DNA of 60,316 nt from Cryobacterium breve (GTDB lineage Bacteria > Actinomycetota > Actinomycetes > Actinomycetales > Microbacteriaceae). Location: contig NZ_SOGJ01000020.1 of the NCBI RefSeq assembly GCF_004402375.1, forward strand, positions 1 to 60,316. Reading direction: 5' to 3'. Shown here in pieces: positions 1 through 6,610 of the stretch (positions within the stretch are counted from its first letter, which is position 1; each line of letters begins with the position of its first letter). The position numbers and the translations under genes were made by a program. A model generated the notes under the pieces. It did no database searches and had not been told where the DNA came from. It worked only from the letters and a program-made list of their open reading frames with translations.

Positions 1-1017
1 GGGAGCGGGCGGTGCCGGCGCGGGAGCCGCGGGAGCGGGCGCTGCCGGTTGCGCGGGCTGGGGAGCCGGCTTGCCGGGCGCCGCCTGGCCGCCGGACGGC
101 TTTGCGGCCGCCGCCTTCGCGTCGGTTGCCGCCTGTTTGTCCGCCGCCGCCTGCGCCCGGGCGAGGGCCAGAGTAGCGGCCTCGGCATCCTGGCCGGCCT
201 GGTAGGCCCGCTCCGCCTCGGCGGTCGTGTCCTTGAGCAGGGCGAGCTGTTCGAATAGGTCGTTGGAGCGCTGACGTTCGGTCTCGTAGGCTGCCTCGGC
301 CGCCTGGGAGGCACTGTTCGCCGCGTCGTATTTGGTCAAGGATTCCGCGCTGAGCCGGGCACGCTCGTCGGCAGCGGATGCCGCCTGCTCACCCAGCGAC
401 ACGGCGGTGTTCTTGTCCTGCAGGGCCTCTCGGTAGACCGTGTCGGACTGCTCGCTCAGCTTGCTCGCGGTACCGAGCTGTTCCAGCAGTTCGTCGGCGT
501 TGTCCCCGTCGAGGAACAGGCTCAGCGACAGGTCCTGGGACCCGGTCTTCGCCAGGTGCGCGGCGATCAGGCCGGCGCGCATCTTCGAGGTCGCGGCCCG
601 GGCCTCCGCCGCCGCCGCCTGCCTGGTCAGGCTCGCCTCCCGGGTTGTGGCGGCGTCGAGGTCGTCCAGAGCGACGCGGTAGGCCTCCGCTGCGATCAAA
701 GAGGCCTTCGTAGACGCGGCCGCCGAGGTCTGCAGCCCGATGAGCAGTTGGGTGATCGATTCGATCTCAGCCTGCTTGGTGGCCTCGCTCAGTTTGGCCT
801 TCTGCACGTCATCCCAGCTGGGGTAGCCGGGTTCGGCAAACGCTGCGGGGGCAGCGACGCCGACGGATGCCGTGACCGCCCCGAGCGCGACCGCAGCGAA
901 CAGCCGGGACGGTTTCTTACGCCAGCCCCGTCGCTCAGGGCGCAGCGTTTCGGCATGCTGTTCTGCATTCTGAGGCTCGGTGCCCGTGGGCCCGGTGCCC
1001 TTAGCCAAGAGCAGCAC
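1..1017 (-). CDS. Secreted coiled-coil cell-wall hydrolase, N-terminal part (cut by window edge)
   Basis: Partial gene reading leftwards off the window. The visible 339 codons give a cytoplasmic N-terminus, a basic stretch and hydrophobic signal segment (RLFAAVALGAVTASVGVAAP) ending near AFA-EPGYPSWDDV, then a long Ala/Glu/Gln-rich coiled coil and a Pro/Ala-rich linker at the edge. The mature start (PGYPSWDDVQKAK) and the later block LSLSLFLDGDNADELLEQL closely parallel the neighbour at 1001-2410, so the two are paralogues. The catalytic domain lies outside the window; NlpC/P60 or M23 are the usual partners of this layout. GTG at 1017 and TTG at 1008 are both possible starts, and both overlap the upstream stop codon, implying translational coupling. 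Sure of a secreted coiled-coil envelope protein, unsure of the enzyme type. Confidence 0.75.
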   Translation of the reverse strand, partial: MLLLAKGTGPTGTEPQNAEQHAETLRPERRGWRKKPSRLFAAVALGAVTASVGVAAPAAFAEPGYPSWDDVQKAKLSEATKQAEIESITQLLIGLQTSAAASTKASLIAAEAYRVALDDLDAATTREASLTRQAAAAEARAATSKMRAGLIAAHLAKTGSQDLSLSLFLDGDNADELLEQLGTASKLSEQSDTVYREALQDKNTAVSLGEQAASAADERARLSAESLTKYDAANSASQAAEAAYETERQRSNDLFEQLALLKDTTAEAERAYQAGQDAEAATLALARAQAAADKQAATDAKAAAAKPSGGQAAPGKPAPQPAQPAAPAPAAPAPAPPAP

Positions 1018-2410
1018 CGCGGTCTGCCATGAACGGAGCCGGGTTGATCTGGCTGCCGTTGGTGCGCACCTCGAAGTGCAGATGGCATCCGCTGGCCGCT
1101 CCGGTCTCACCGGAGCTGGCGATGTTCTGCCCGGCGGACACGCTCTGGCCATTGGAAACGAAGATCCCACCCGACCGGATGTGGGCGTAGCCGGTGGAGA
1201 CGCCGTTGGCGTGCTGGATCAGGACGAAGTTTCCATAGGTGCCGTAGGTGCCCGCATAGACGACGGTGCCGCTGCTGGCAGCGTAGATTCCGGCGCCGCA
1301 GCCCGTCCCGAGGTCGGTGCCGCTGTGGAACCCCTTGCTGCAGCCGTTGTCGCCGCAGATCACTGCCCGTGGTCCGTAACCGTCGGTGATGCGCCCGCCG
1401 GCCGGCACCGCCCAGCCCCCGCCGCCGACGGAGCCGCCACCGCCGGAGCTGCTCGATCCGCCACCACCACCGCCACCACCGCTGGACTGGGCCGCAGCCG
1501 CAGCTGCTGCTGCTCGCGCGTTTGCGGCGGCGCGTTCCGCCCGCACCCGCTCGGCTTCGATCGCCGCCAGGCGTGCCCGTTCGGCCACGCCTGCCTCATA
1601 GCCGGCCGACGTGGTGGCCTGGGCATCCTGCATGAATCTGAGTTGGGCGTCGAGCTCGACGCTCTTCGCCTCGGATTCTGCCAGGGCGGCCGCTGCGGCC
1701 TGCGCTGCGGCCTGCGCTGCGGCCAGGGCGTCCTCGGCGGCGATGCGGAGCTTCTCCCGCTCGGCCCGGGCAACCTTGGCTTGGTCGCCCAGCGACTTGG
1801 CCACGTTCGTGGCGGTCTGCGCCTCCTCGTACACGCTGCTGCTGCGCTCGACCAGCTTGCTCATGCTGCCGAGCTTCGACAGCAGGGCATCGGCGTCCTC
1901 GCCGCTCGCCTCACCATCGAGGAAGAGGTTGACGCTGAGGTCGGTGCCGCCGGTTCGGTACAGTTGCGCGGCAAGCTGTCCGGCCTGGCGGGTCGCGGTC
2001 TCGGCGACGGCGGTGCTGGCCGTGGCCTGCGCCTCCAAGTCATCGGCGCGGCGGCTCGCCTCATCGAATTTCTCCTGGGCGCTCTGCAGTTCCGCGCCCC
2101 GGGCTTCGGATTCCGCCTGGGTCTGCGTGACTTGGGTCTGCAGATTGGCGATCAGATCCTGGATCGCGCTGACCTGCGCAGATGCGGCCGCCGTGTTCGA
2201 CTTGGCGTTCTGCAGATCTTCCCAAGACGGGTAGTCGATCGCCTGGGCCGTGCCGGCAGGGCCGACCAGCGCGACGAAGAGGGAAAGCGCGGCAACGAAA
2301 CCGGTCGCCATACTGACGCGGTGACGACGGTTGCGCGGACCTCGCGAGGATCCACCATCCCCGTGTCGTGCTCGTGCTTCGCGGCCGAATCGAACTGCCG
2401 TGCGCTTCAT
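1001..2410 (-). CDS. Secreted M23 family metallopeptidase with coiled-coil N-terminus
   Basis: A 469-residue peptidoglycan endopeptidase of the LytM/M23 type. A signal peptide (ATGFVAALSLFVALVGPAGTAQA) is followed by mature IDYPSWEDLQ, a long coiled coil (about residues 50-290), a Gly/Ser-rich linker of mostly G and S (about 300-325) and the M23 domain. Zinc-site motifs are visible: H-x3-D in HSGTDLG (about 362-366), AHI (about 410) and HLHFEV (about 443-445). Coiled-coil plus LytM proteins of this kind act in septal wall splitting or in activating other hydrolases. ATG 2410 is preferred over an in-frame GTG at 2437 because it opens directly on a basic n-region. The 3' end overlaps the start of the paralogue at 1-1017. 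Confidence 0.9.
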   Translation of the reverse strand: MKRTAVRFGREARARHGDGGSSRGPRNRRHRVSMATGFVAALSLFVALVGPAGTAQAIDYPSWEDLQNAKSNTAAASAQVSAIQDLIANLQTQVTQTQAESEARGAELQSAQEKFDEASRRADDLEAQATASTAVAETATRQAGQLAAQLYRTGGTDLSVNLFLDGEASGEDADALLSKLGSMSKLVERSSSVYEEAQTATNVAKSLGDQAKVARAEREKLRIAAEDALAAAQAAAQAAAAALAESEAKSVELDAQLRFMQDAQATTSAGYEAGVAERARLAAIEAERVRAERAAANARAAAAAAAAQSSGGGGGGGGSSSSGGGGSVGGGGWAVPAGGRITDGYGPRAVICGDNGCSKGFHSGTDLGTGCGAGIYAASSGTVVYAGTYGTYGNFVLIQHANGVSTGYAHIRSGGIFVSNGQSVSAGQNIASSGETGAASGCHLHFEVRTNGSQINPAPFMADRGAALG

Positions 2411-2650
2411 TACTCCCCGATCGGGTTCATTACACACATCCGCTACTGCGGAAAGAACGGTTCACAGTAACAACGGGAGGTCAAAATTTCCCCCCCTCGA
2501 ATCTAGCCGTCCGTCAAGCAAAACCCTGGAAATTCACAGGCTCGGCGGTTCTGACACCCCCGAGCGGCACAATTTCCGTTCTCGATTTGGGATTGGCGGC
2601 AGGTTGACCGTATGCTTATGCGTCGGAAGCCATGAGTTCTATGGCGTCTC

Positions 2651-2723
2651 GGCCCCATCGTTTAGCGGCCTAGGACGGCGCCCTTTCACGGCGTTAACAC
2701 GGGTTCGAATCCCGTTGGGGCTA
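2651..2723 (+). tRNA. tRNA-Glu (anticodon TTC)
   Basis: A 73-nt cloverleaf. The acceptor arm GGCCCCA pairs with TGGGGCT, with a G-U pair at position 1 as often seen in actinobacterial tRNA-Glu. The anticodon loop is CTTTCAC, giving anticodon TTC. The T arm is ACGGG/CCCGT with a standard TTCGAAT loop. CCA is not encoded. It is the first of a Glu-Asp-Phe cluster on the plus strand, divergent from the M23 gene. Confidence 0.95.
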
Positions 2724-2852
2724 CGCATCCTGATGGTCTGGGATGTGCAAGAATACATAAGTACGAATTAGCAACACGAACGCACAGCAGCATGAAAACA
2801 GCATCACCACTCAAAAATGACGAACTGAAGATTAATTTGGTTCCCATTACGA

Positions 2853-2926
2853 GGCCCTGTAGCGCAGTTGGTTAGCGCGCCGCCCTGTCACGGCGGAGGT
2901 CGCCGGTTCAAGTCCGGTCAGGGTCG
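2853..2926 (+). tRNA. tRNA-Asp (anticodon GTC)
   Basis: A 74-nt cloverleaf. Acceptor GGCCCTG pairs with CAGGGTC, the anticodon loop is CTGTCAC (anticodon GTC), and the discriminator base is G, the tRNA-Asp identity base. CCA is not encoded. It is followed within 15 nt by an intrinsic terminator. Confidence 0.95.
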
Positions 2927-2940
2927 CACAGGCAACAAGC

Positions 2941-2964
2941 CCTTTCGGAAGAAAGGGTTTTTTT
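2941..2964 (+). terminator. Intrinsic terminator after tRNA-Asp
   Basis: A perfect 7-bp stem CCCTTTC/GAAAGGG with a GGAA tetraloop is followed directly by a run of T. It separates tRNA-Glu/Asp transcription from tRNA-Phe. Confidence 0.9.
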
Positions 2965-2992
2965 CCTTGGAGCGGCTTATGCAGCCTCTTCT

Positions 2993-3065
2993 GGCCCTGT
3001 AGCTCAGTTGGTAGAGCGTTCGACTGAAAATCGAAAGGTCACCGGATCGACGCCGGTCGGGGCCA
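2993..3065 (+). tRNA. tRNA-Phe (anticodon GAA), island attachment site
   Basis: A 73-nt cloverleaf. Acceptor GGCCCTG pairs with CGGGGCC (one U-G pair), the anticodon loop is CTGAAAA (anticodon GAA), and the discriminator is A. The last 18 nt belong to a 19-bp sequence that recurs at 6230-6248, so this gene is the integration site of the island that follows. The tRNA itself is intact. Confidence 0.95.
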
Positions 3066-3066
3066 C
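3048..3066 (+). repeat. attL: left direct repeat of the tRNA-Phe island
   Basis: CGACGCCGGTCGGGGCCAC forms the T-arm/acceptor 3' end of tRNA-Phe. An identical 19-mer lies at 6230-6248. After one mismatch (T versus C) the next GAA also matches. The recombinase C-terminus lies about 85 bp away, the usual arrangement for tRNA-targeting integrases. Confidence 0.85.
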
Positions 3067-3067
3067 T

Positions 3068-3107
3068 GAAATCCTCGTAAGGCTCTACTTACGGGGATTT
3101 CTTTTTT
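3068..3107 (+). terminator. Intrinsic terminator after tRNA-Phe
   Basis: Long stem GAAATCC...CGTAAG with CTTACG...GGATTTC around a 6-nt loop (GCTCTA), followed by TTTTTT. It sits just inside attL, so it arrived with the island and now ends tRNA-Phe transcription. Confidence 0.88.
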
Positions 3108-3151
3108 CTGCGTTAGTTTTCAGTCGGTCACCCCGCATAAACCCCGCACAT

Positions 3152-3889
3152 TCAGATCAGGCCTTCAAGTCGCTGGCCCATCACCTCGGCAGCACGCTTC
3201 GACCCCTTAACCGTGTCCATGTAGACGTCTTGAGTCGTGGACGGGTTCTCGTGACCTAGGGAGTCGGCGAACTTAGTGGCTGACAACCCCGCTTTGTCGA
3301 GGATCGTCGCTACGGGCTTGCGAAACGAATGCGTAGAGAGTTCGGGGTAGCCGAGCACGTCGCGCCGGTCGCGAATCTCGCGCTGCGTGTTCAACGGATC
3401 GCGTAGGCGCATCAGCGACGTCCGGAATAGAAGCGTCGTGACCTCCCGCAGTACTTCGTGACGGCGGCGGAGCAACTCCATCGTCTGCGCCGGCAGGGGC
3501 GTGGTGCGTGCCGACTTCTCGGTCTTGGGGAAGTTCTGCCGCACAACGCCCTGGCCCTTCACCCGAACGTTGATGGACTCAACGGTGGCCGTGCCGGCTT
3601 GAAAATCCACTGAGGCCATATCGAGGGCGCAGGCCTCGTCGACGATGTCTTTTGCATCGCGGAGCGACCTGGCTAGACGATCGAGTTTGGCCACCACGAG
3701 TGTGTCCCTGCTCCTGCAGGCGGCAATTGCTTCGCGTAATCCCGGCCTCGCACGGTTGGTTCCCGTCAAGGCATGATCGGTGTAGATCAGATTCGATCTA
3801 ACGCCCAGTCGTTCCAGGGCGTTTTGTTGGGCGGTGAGGTCTTGCTCATATGTGGATACGCGCGCGTACCCGATCAGTAGTTCAGTCAT
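3152..3889 (-). CDS. Chimeric recombinase: serine-resolvase N-terminus fused to tyrosine-integrase C-terminus
   Basis: A 245-residue uninterrupted frame joining two unrelated recombinase families. Residues 1 to about 88 are a resolvase/invertase catalytic domain: GYARVST with the presumed nucleophile Ser12, then AKLDRLARSLRDAK. From about residue 91 the protein reads as the C-terminal half of a phage-type tyrosine integrase: VDFQAGTATV, KTEKSART with the beta-hairpin Lys, HSFRK (H187, R190), LGHENPSTTQDVYM (H213, Tyr223). The integrase core-binding domain and its first catalytic Arg are missing, as is the resolvase DNA-binding tail. Both halves should therefore be incomplete as enzymes. The simplest reading is a deletion between adjacent recombinase genes. 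ATG 3889 is chosen because it begins exactly at the resolvase domain. The C-terminus faces tRNA-Phe, as expected for the original integrase. Confidence 0.85.
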   Translation of the reverse strand: MTELLIGYARVSTYEQDLTAQQNALERLGVRSNLIYTDHALTGTNRARPGLREAIAACRSRDTLVVAKLDRLARSLRDAKDIVDEACALDMASVDFQAGTATVESINVRVKGQGVVRQNFPKTEKSARTTPLPAQTMELLRRRHEVLREVTTLLFRTSLMRLRDPLNTQREIRDRRDVLGYPELSTHSFRKPVATILDKAGLSATKFADSLGHENPSTTQDVYMDTVKGSKRAAEVMGQRLEGLI

Positions 3890-3943
3890 GACGGCACAAT
3901 TCACCTCGACCTGCAGGGCCGTCAATATTCTCCAGCCCTCCAT

Positions 3944-3972
3944 TGACTCCGGACTGCTACACTTTTACTACT
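3944..3972 (+). promoter_or_regulatory. Putative promoter of the HTH regulator
   Basis: TTGACT at 3944-3949 followed after 16 bp by TACTAC (3966-3971). The -10 overlaps the palindromic operator, which fits autorepression. The -10 is weak. Confidence 0.45.
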
Positions 3973-3981
3973 TAGTAAAAG
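3962..3981. promoter_or_regulatory. Perfect 20-bp palindromic operator
   Basis: CTTTTACTACTTAGTAAAAG: two 9-nt arms (CTTTTACTA/TAGTAAAAG) around CT. It is AT-rich in a GC-rich setting and lies 12 bp before the HTH start codon and over the likely -10, so it is the probable self-binding site of the downstream regulator. The Shine-Dalgarno stretch AAGGTGG begins in its last bases. Confidence 0.75.
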
Positions 3982-3993
3982 GTGGTGATCGAT

Positions 3994-4569
3994 ATGTCAG
4001 CAGGTGTTCTTGCTCGTTCCGCCCGGGCTGCGAGCGGACTCACGCAAAGCCAGCTCGCGATTCGCTCAGGGATCGCCGGCTCGTCGCTCTCTCTGATTGA
4101 ACACGGCAAGCGCGAGCCGACAGTCGCCACACTCGAGGCACTGTTACTTGCGACCCGCCACACGATTGTGACAGTCCCGACGGTACGCAGCGATGCAGCC
4201 CGTATCGCATCCGAGATCGGGGAAGCAATCACCGGATCAGATGACGTCTCGGCCTTCCGGCGGTTCCTCCAACTCGCCGACAACCTCGCTTCAGAACGCG
4301 GAGCCACCCGAGTCGGCCTCGCGTTGAGCGAGCCGTCCCCCACCGGGTCCGAGCGATGGGACGCCGCGATCGCCGCGCTCTGCGAATACCGGCTCAAGGC
4401 AGACGCCCTGCCCGTTCCGGACTGGGTCACCAGGAAAGTAGGACACCCTGACACCCCGTGGGCACCGCGCACAAGCGACTATGACATCCCGGCAGACCCG
4501 GCGCGAGTACCCGTCGAGTTCCTCCGCCGCGGCATCCTGATTGAAGTCGAAACCCTGGAAAGCGTCTAA
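3994..4569 (+). CDS. XRE/Cro-type HTH regulator, probable antitoxin
   Basis: A 191-residue protein. An N-terminal XRE helix-turn-helix (RSARAASGLTQSQLAIRSGI, then SSLSLIEHGKREPTVATLEAL) is followed by about 120 residues with no fold I recognise. ATG 3994 is preferred over GTG 3982: it sits 8 nt after AAGGTGG and starts just before the HTH. The stop overlaps the start of the nucleotidyltransferase frame by one base (TAATG), typical of a toxin-antitoxin or abortive-infection pair. It probably represses its own operon through the palindrome at 3962-3981. The antitoxin role is inferred from the pairing. Confidence 0.75.
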   Translation: MSAGVLARSARAASGLTQSQLAIRSGIAGSSLSLIEHGKREPTVATLEALLLATRHTIVTVPTVRSDAARIASEIGEAITGSDDVSAFRRFLQLADNLASERGATRVGLALSEPSPTGSERWDAAIAALCEYRLKADALPVPDWVTRKVGHPDTPWAPRTSDYDIPADPARVPVEFLRRGILIEVETLESV

Positions 4570-5189
4570 TGCCAGGAGATCAACTCGACCGCGATGACCT
4601 CATCCGCGGCATCAACGCGGTCATCATTAAACTCCGCGCGGCCGGCCAGCCTGCAGGCATCCGAATAGTCGGAGGCGCGGCACTCGCGCTTTAATACTTC
4701 GACCGCCGGACAACCTCAGATGTCGATGCGCACCTGCAGCCAGAGCAACCTATCTTGAAGGCCGCAGTTGAAGTCGCCAACGAGAACGGCTGGCCGCAAA
4801 ACTGGCTCAACAGCAACGCCACGATGTTTCTACCGTCCTACGGGGCTGACCCTGGCTGGGAGGTCCTCTACGCGAACGAGGACATCACGGTGGAAGTGGC
4901 CTCGCCCCGGGCACTGCTAGCCATGAAGCTCAACGCGTCACGCCCGGGGCGCGACGTGCAGGACATCGCCTACCTGCTCGCGATCTGCGATGTTCGTGAA
5001 CTCAGTGCGGCCGAGGAATTACTGAATGACTTTTTCCCGGGAGACGGGCTCCCCGACAAAGCACTGCGCCTCCTCGAACCCATCTTCAAGCAGGGGATCC
5101 CCGCAGTTCCAGCATCGCCGCCCCCTCCCCTCCTGGGTACGCACACCTCACAGCGAGCACCTCAACAAAAGCCCGGCCCCGCAGAATAG
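4569..5189 (+). pseudogene. Nucleotidyltransferase-like gene with in-frame stop (DUF6036/AbiEii-like)
   Basis: Translating from the coupled ATG 4569 gives a nucleotidyltransferase-like start (RIVGGAALAL), then TAA at 4692-4694 (codon 42), then YFDRRTTSDVDAHL in the same frame. The read-through product is about 206 residues, with a later block VASPRALLAMKLNASRPGRDVQDIAYLL typical of the family. The GG-AL-Y-R-T-D-D pattern is the N-terminal active-site signature of NTase toxins, so the stop falls inside the catalytic core. An internal start at 4755 would leave a fragment without the active site. The gene is most likely inactivated; a sequencing error is the other reading. Confidence 0.75.
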
Positions 5190-5511
5190 GGGGGACTCCG
5201 AGGTTCCCAAATGGCACGCAGCTGCCAAACGCCGACTCGAAGCCATAGCGGCGAATTCTGTGCCCCATGAAGGTCCGTCTTACGAGTGCGCTGCCGGGAT
5301 GTTGACGCAGCACGCCATCCATATAGGTCTGCCTGTGTCTGTTCGCACATACGGCGTTGACGAGCCTTGGACGGCTTGAACATGACGAACCGACGTGCAG
5401 TGACTGATTTGTTGGTGACATCGGGCCCGCCATACCGATGCGCTGCTGGCAACTGCAATCAGCATCGGCCGGCGGGAGAGATGGCCGGAGCTCCTGTCAG
5501 CGGGGGACAGC
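5190..5511. other. No recognisable gene
   Basis: About 320 bp inside the island. Short frames occur on both strands but none has recognisable motifs or a convincing ribosome-binding site. I see no clear terminator, tRNA or repeat. Confidence 0.5.
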
Positions 5512-5973
5512 GTGAAGAAGATTCTTGGTGCGATTCTGATTGGGAGCGTTGTCCTGGCTGTCGCCGCTTCCATCATCGTCAGGACCTTCGAAGACAGGCT
5601 CACAAAGGAACTCGTTGCGCAGGTGTCGCGACTGGCGATTCCCGCGGGCTGGAATCAACAGGCAGACACTGTCCGGCGCGAACAATTCTTATGTGTGAGC
5701 ACCAACCCCTGTCCGAGCATTTCCTGGCGGTGGGAAGCGGAAGCCGGTGAGGTGGTGACCGCCGAAGACCTAGTTCAGATCGCTCCTGCGGCGGATGTGA
5801 CCCTTACTGTGGATCGGCTGTGCGAACAGCCAGCGAACAACGGCGGACGCGCCATTATGTGCATCGGGCGTGGCGTTGAGGACGGCTATGAATATCAGTT
5901 GACGTTGAGCCGTGCTGCCCCTGGGGAGCCTCTGCAGGTATCGCTCTATGTGAGCCCAGTCTCAACCCCGTAG
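5512..5973 (+). CDS. Small membrane-anchored extracytoplasmic protein, unknown function
   Basis: 153 residues. One N-terminal hydrophobic helix (ILGAILIGSVVLAVAASIIV) follows KK and acts as an uncleaved anchor or signal peptide; the rest is a soluble domain with four cysteines that could form disulfides outside the membrane (two in CVSTNPC, then one each in LCEQP and MCIGRG). Starts at GTG 5512, 7 nt after GGGGG. No family recognised. It lies in the tRNA-Phe island, so it is an accessory gene. Confidence 0.6.
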   Translation: MKKILGAILIGSVVLAVAASIIVRTFEDRLTKELVAQVSRLAIPAGWNQQADTVRREQFLCVSTNPCPSISWRWEAEAGEVVTAEDLVQIAPAADVTLTVDRLCEQPANNGGRAIMCIGRGVEDGYEYQLTLSRAAPGEPLQVSLYVSPVSTP

Positions 5974-6023
5974 CCGTAGGAGCCACTCCGGCCCGAGATT
6001 GCTGCTGCTCGATCGGGGTCGGA

Positions 6024-6250
6024 GTGCACAAAGGCGCAAGCAAGCTCGACGAGCAAACCAACCCCCTGTCGTTGCAGATAGAGAACTCCTCCTCGGGTGA
6101 AGACACCTACCAGGCGGCTTACACCGGTTGGACTCTGTCGTCGGGGACGATCACTGCTATCGGCAGCGTGACGACGGCGGCGGGGAGTCGGTTCAACTAC
6201 ACCGACACCTACACGACACAAGACGCGACCGACGCCGGTCGGGGCCACCG
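6024..6250 (+). pseudogene. Possible coding remnant running into attR
   Basis: The frame reads as a plausible Ser/Thr-rich protein (SSSGEDTYQAAYTGWTLSSG, then AAGSRFNYTDTYTTQDATDA) right up to the right att repeat. It then continues into low-quality sequence over the displaced terminator. It also stays open upstream past the GTG at 6024, so it may be the tail of a gene cut by the island's deletions. No family recognised. Confidence 0.3.
6230..6248 (+). repeat. attR: right direct repeat of the tRNA-Phe island
   Basis: Exact copy of the 19-bp tRNA-Phe 3' end at 3048-3066, without the rest of the tRNA. It marks the distal junction of the island. Confidence 0.85.
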
Positions 6251-6293
6251 AAGGTCAGTCCCAGGCTTCTACTGGGGTGGCCTTCTTTTTTGT
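6249..6293 (+). terminator. Terminator-like hairpin after attR (displaced tRNA-Phe terminator)
   Basis: GAAGG-CA-CCCAG pairs, imperfectly, with CTGGGGTGGCCTTC, followed by TTTTTTG. It stands at the same distance from the att core as the terminator at 3068-3107, so it is probably the chromosomal tRNA-Phe terminator before insertion. From here to 6501 I see no gene. Confidence 0.65.
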
Positions 6294-6501
6294 CCTCAAT
6301 CCGGCCTCCGCTGGCACGGGAACGTACTCGGCCTCCGGCGCTGCGGTCTTGTGCAGCCCTGCCCCCACCCCCCCCCCTTCGGGGTGCTACGACTCCGGCT
6401 GGAACCGAGGTACGTTCCGTTCTGTAACACGCTGAGAGAGCGCCAGATCACCCACTGACGCGCGGGCAACCGGCATCGGCGTGCCCGGCGCCCCACATCG
6501 A

Positions 6502-6521
6502 CCTGTAACCCGAACTGCAGG
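6502..6521 (+). promoter_or_regulatory. Conserved leader hairpin, copy 1
   Basis: CCTG (6502-6505) and CAGG (6518-6521) enclose a 12-nt loop containing AACCCGAA. The 3' arm overlaps the purine-rich ribosome site of the leader ORF at 6530. Copy 2 at 8319-8341 has the same loop core but different, still complementary arms (CTCTG/CAGAG), which argues for a conserved RNA structure. Confidence 0.5.
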
Positions 6522-6529
6522 GAATCACC

Positions 6530-6610
6530 GTGAATCCGATTCGAACGTGTCGACCTTTCTGCATCCGCGCCGTGCGCCGTGGCCTCGTCCTCCCTCCCGA
6601 GGTGATCTGA
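6530..6610 (+). CDS. Short leader ORF (26 aa) coupled to the acyltransferase
   Basis: GTG start 8 nt after CAGGGA, 26 codons, stop TGA overlapping the ATG of the next gene (TGATG). The peptide begins MNPIRTCRPF. It resembles the leader before the glycosylphosphotransferase at 8470 (MNTFATCRRVRRPFF): shared M-N, T-C-R and P-F, shared DNA ACGTGTCGAC, and the same upstream hairpin. Both leaders precede polysaccharide genes and both overlap the start of the gene they precede, so a regulatory role by translational coupling is likely. No codon run points to a specific amino acid. Confidence 0.55.
   Translation: MNPIRTCRPFCIRAVRRGLVLPPEVI

Larger units (their letters stand above)
3048..6248. mobile_element. 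Decayed 3.2 kb genomic island in tRNA-Phe
   Basis: Bounded by identical 19-bp repeats, one in tRNA-Phe. Contents: a recombinase chimera (minus), an HTH regulator with palindromic operator, a nucleotidyltransferase gene with an internal stop, a small anchored protein and an open-reading-frame remnant running into the right repeat. No replication, conjugation or phage structural genes are present, so this is a remnant rather than a live element. A second terminator-like hairpin right after the right repeat (6249-6293) fits the original tRNA-Phe terminator having been displaced by the insertion. Confidence 0.8.

Noticed and set aside
980..2470. Long plus-strand open frame (496 codons)
   Set aside because: Antisense shadow of the M23 gene; the opposite strand has signal peptide, coiled coil and zinc motifs, this one has none.
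2411..2650. ydaO-type (c-di-AMP) riboswitch before the M23 gene
   Set aside because: Such riboswitches often precede wall-hydrolase genes, but I could not match the conserved core segments or a pseudoknot in this leader.
5190..5511. Short frames on both strands in the island
   Set aside because: No ribosome site, motif or consistent codon pattern; treated as non-coding.
6530..6610. Cysteine-sensing leader of the mycobacterial polycysteine type
   Set aside because: The leader has only two separated Cys codons, not a run, so the known cysteine-attenuation class does not fit.
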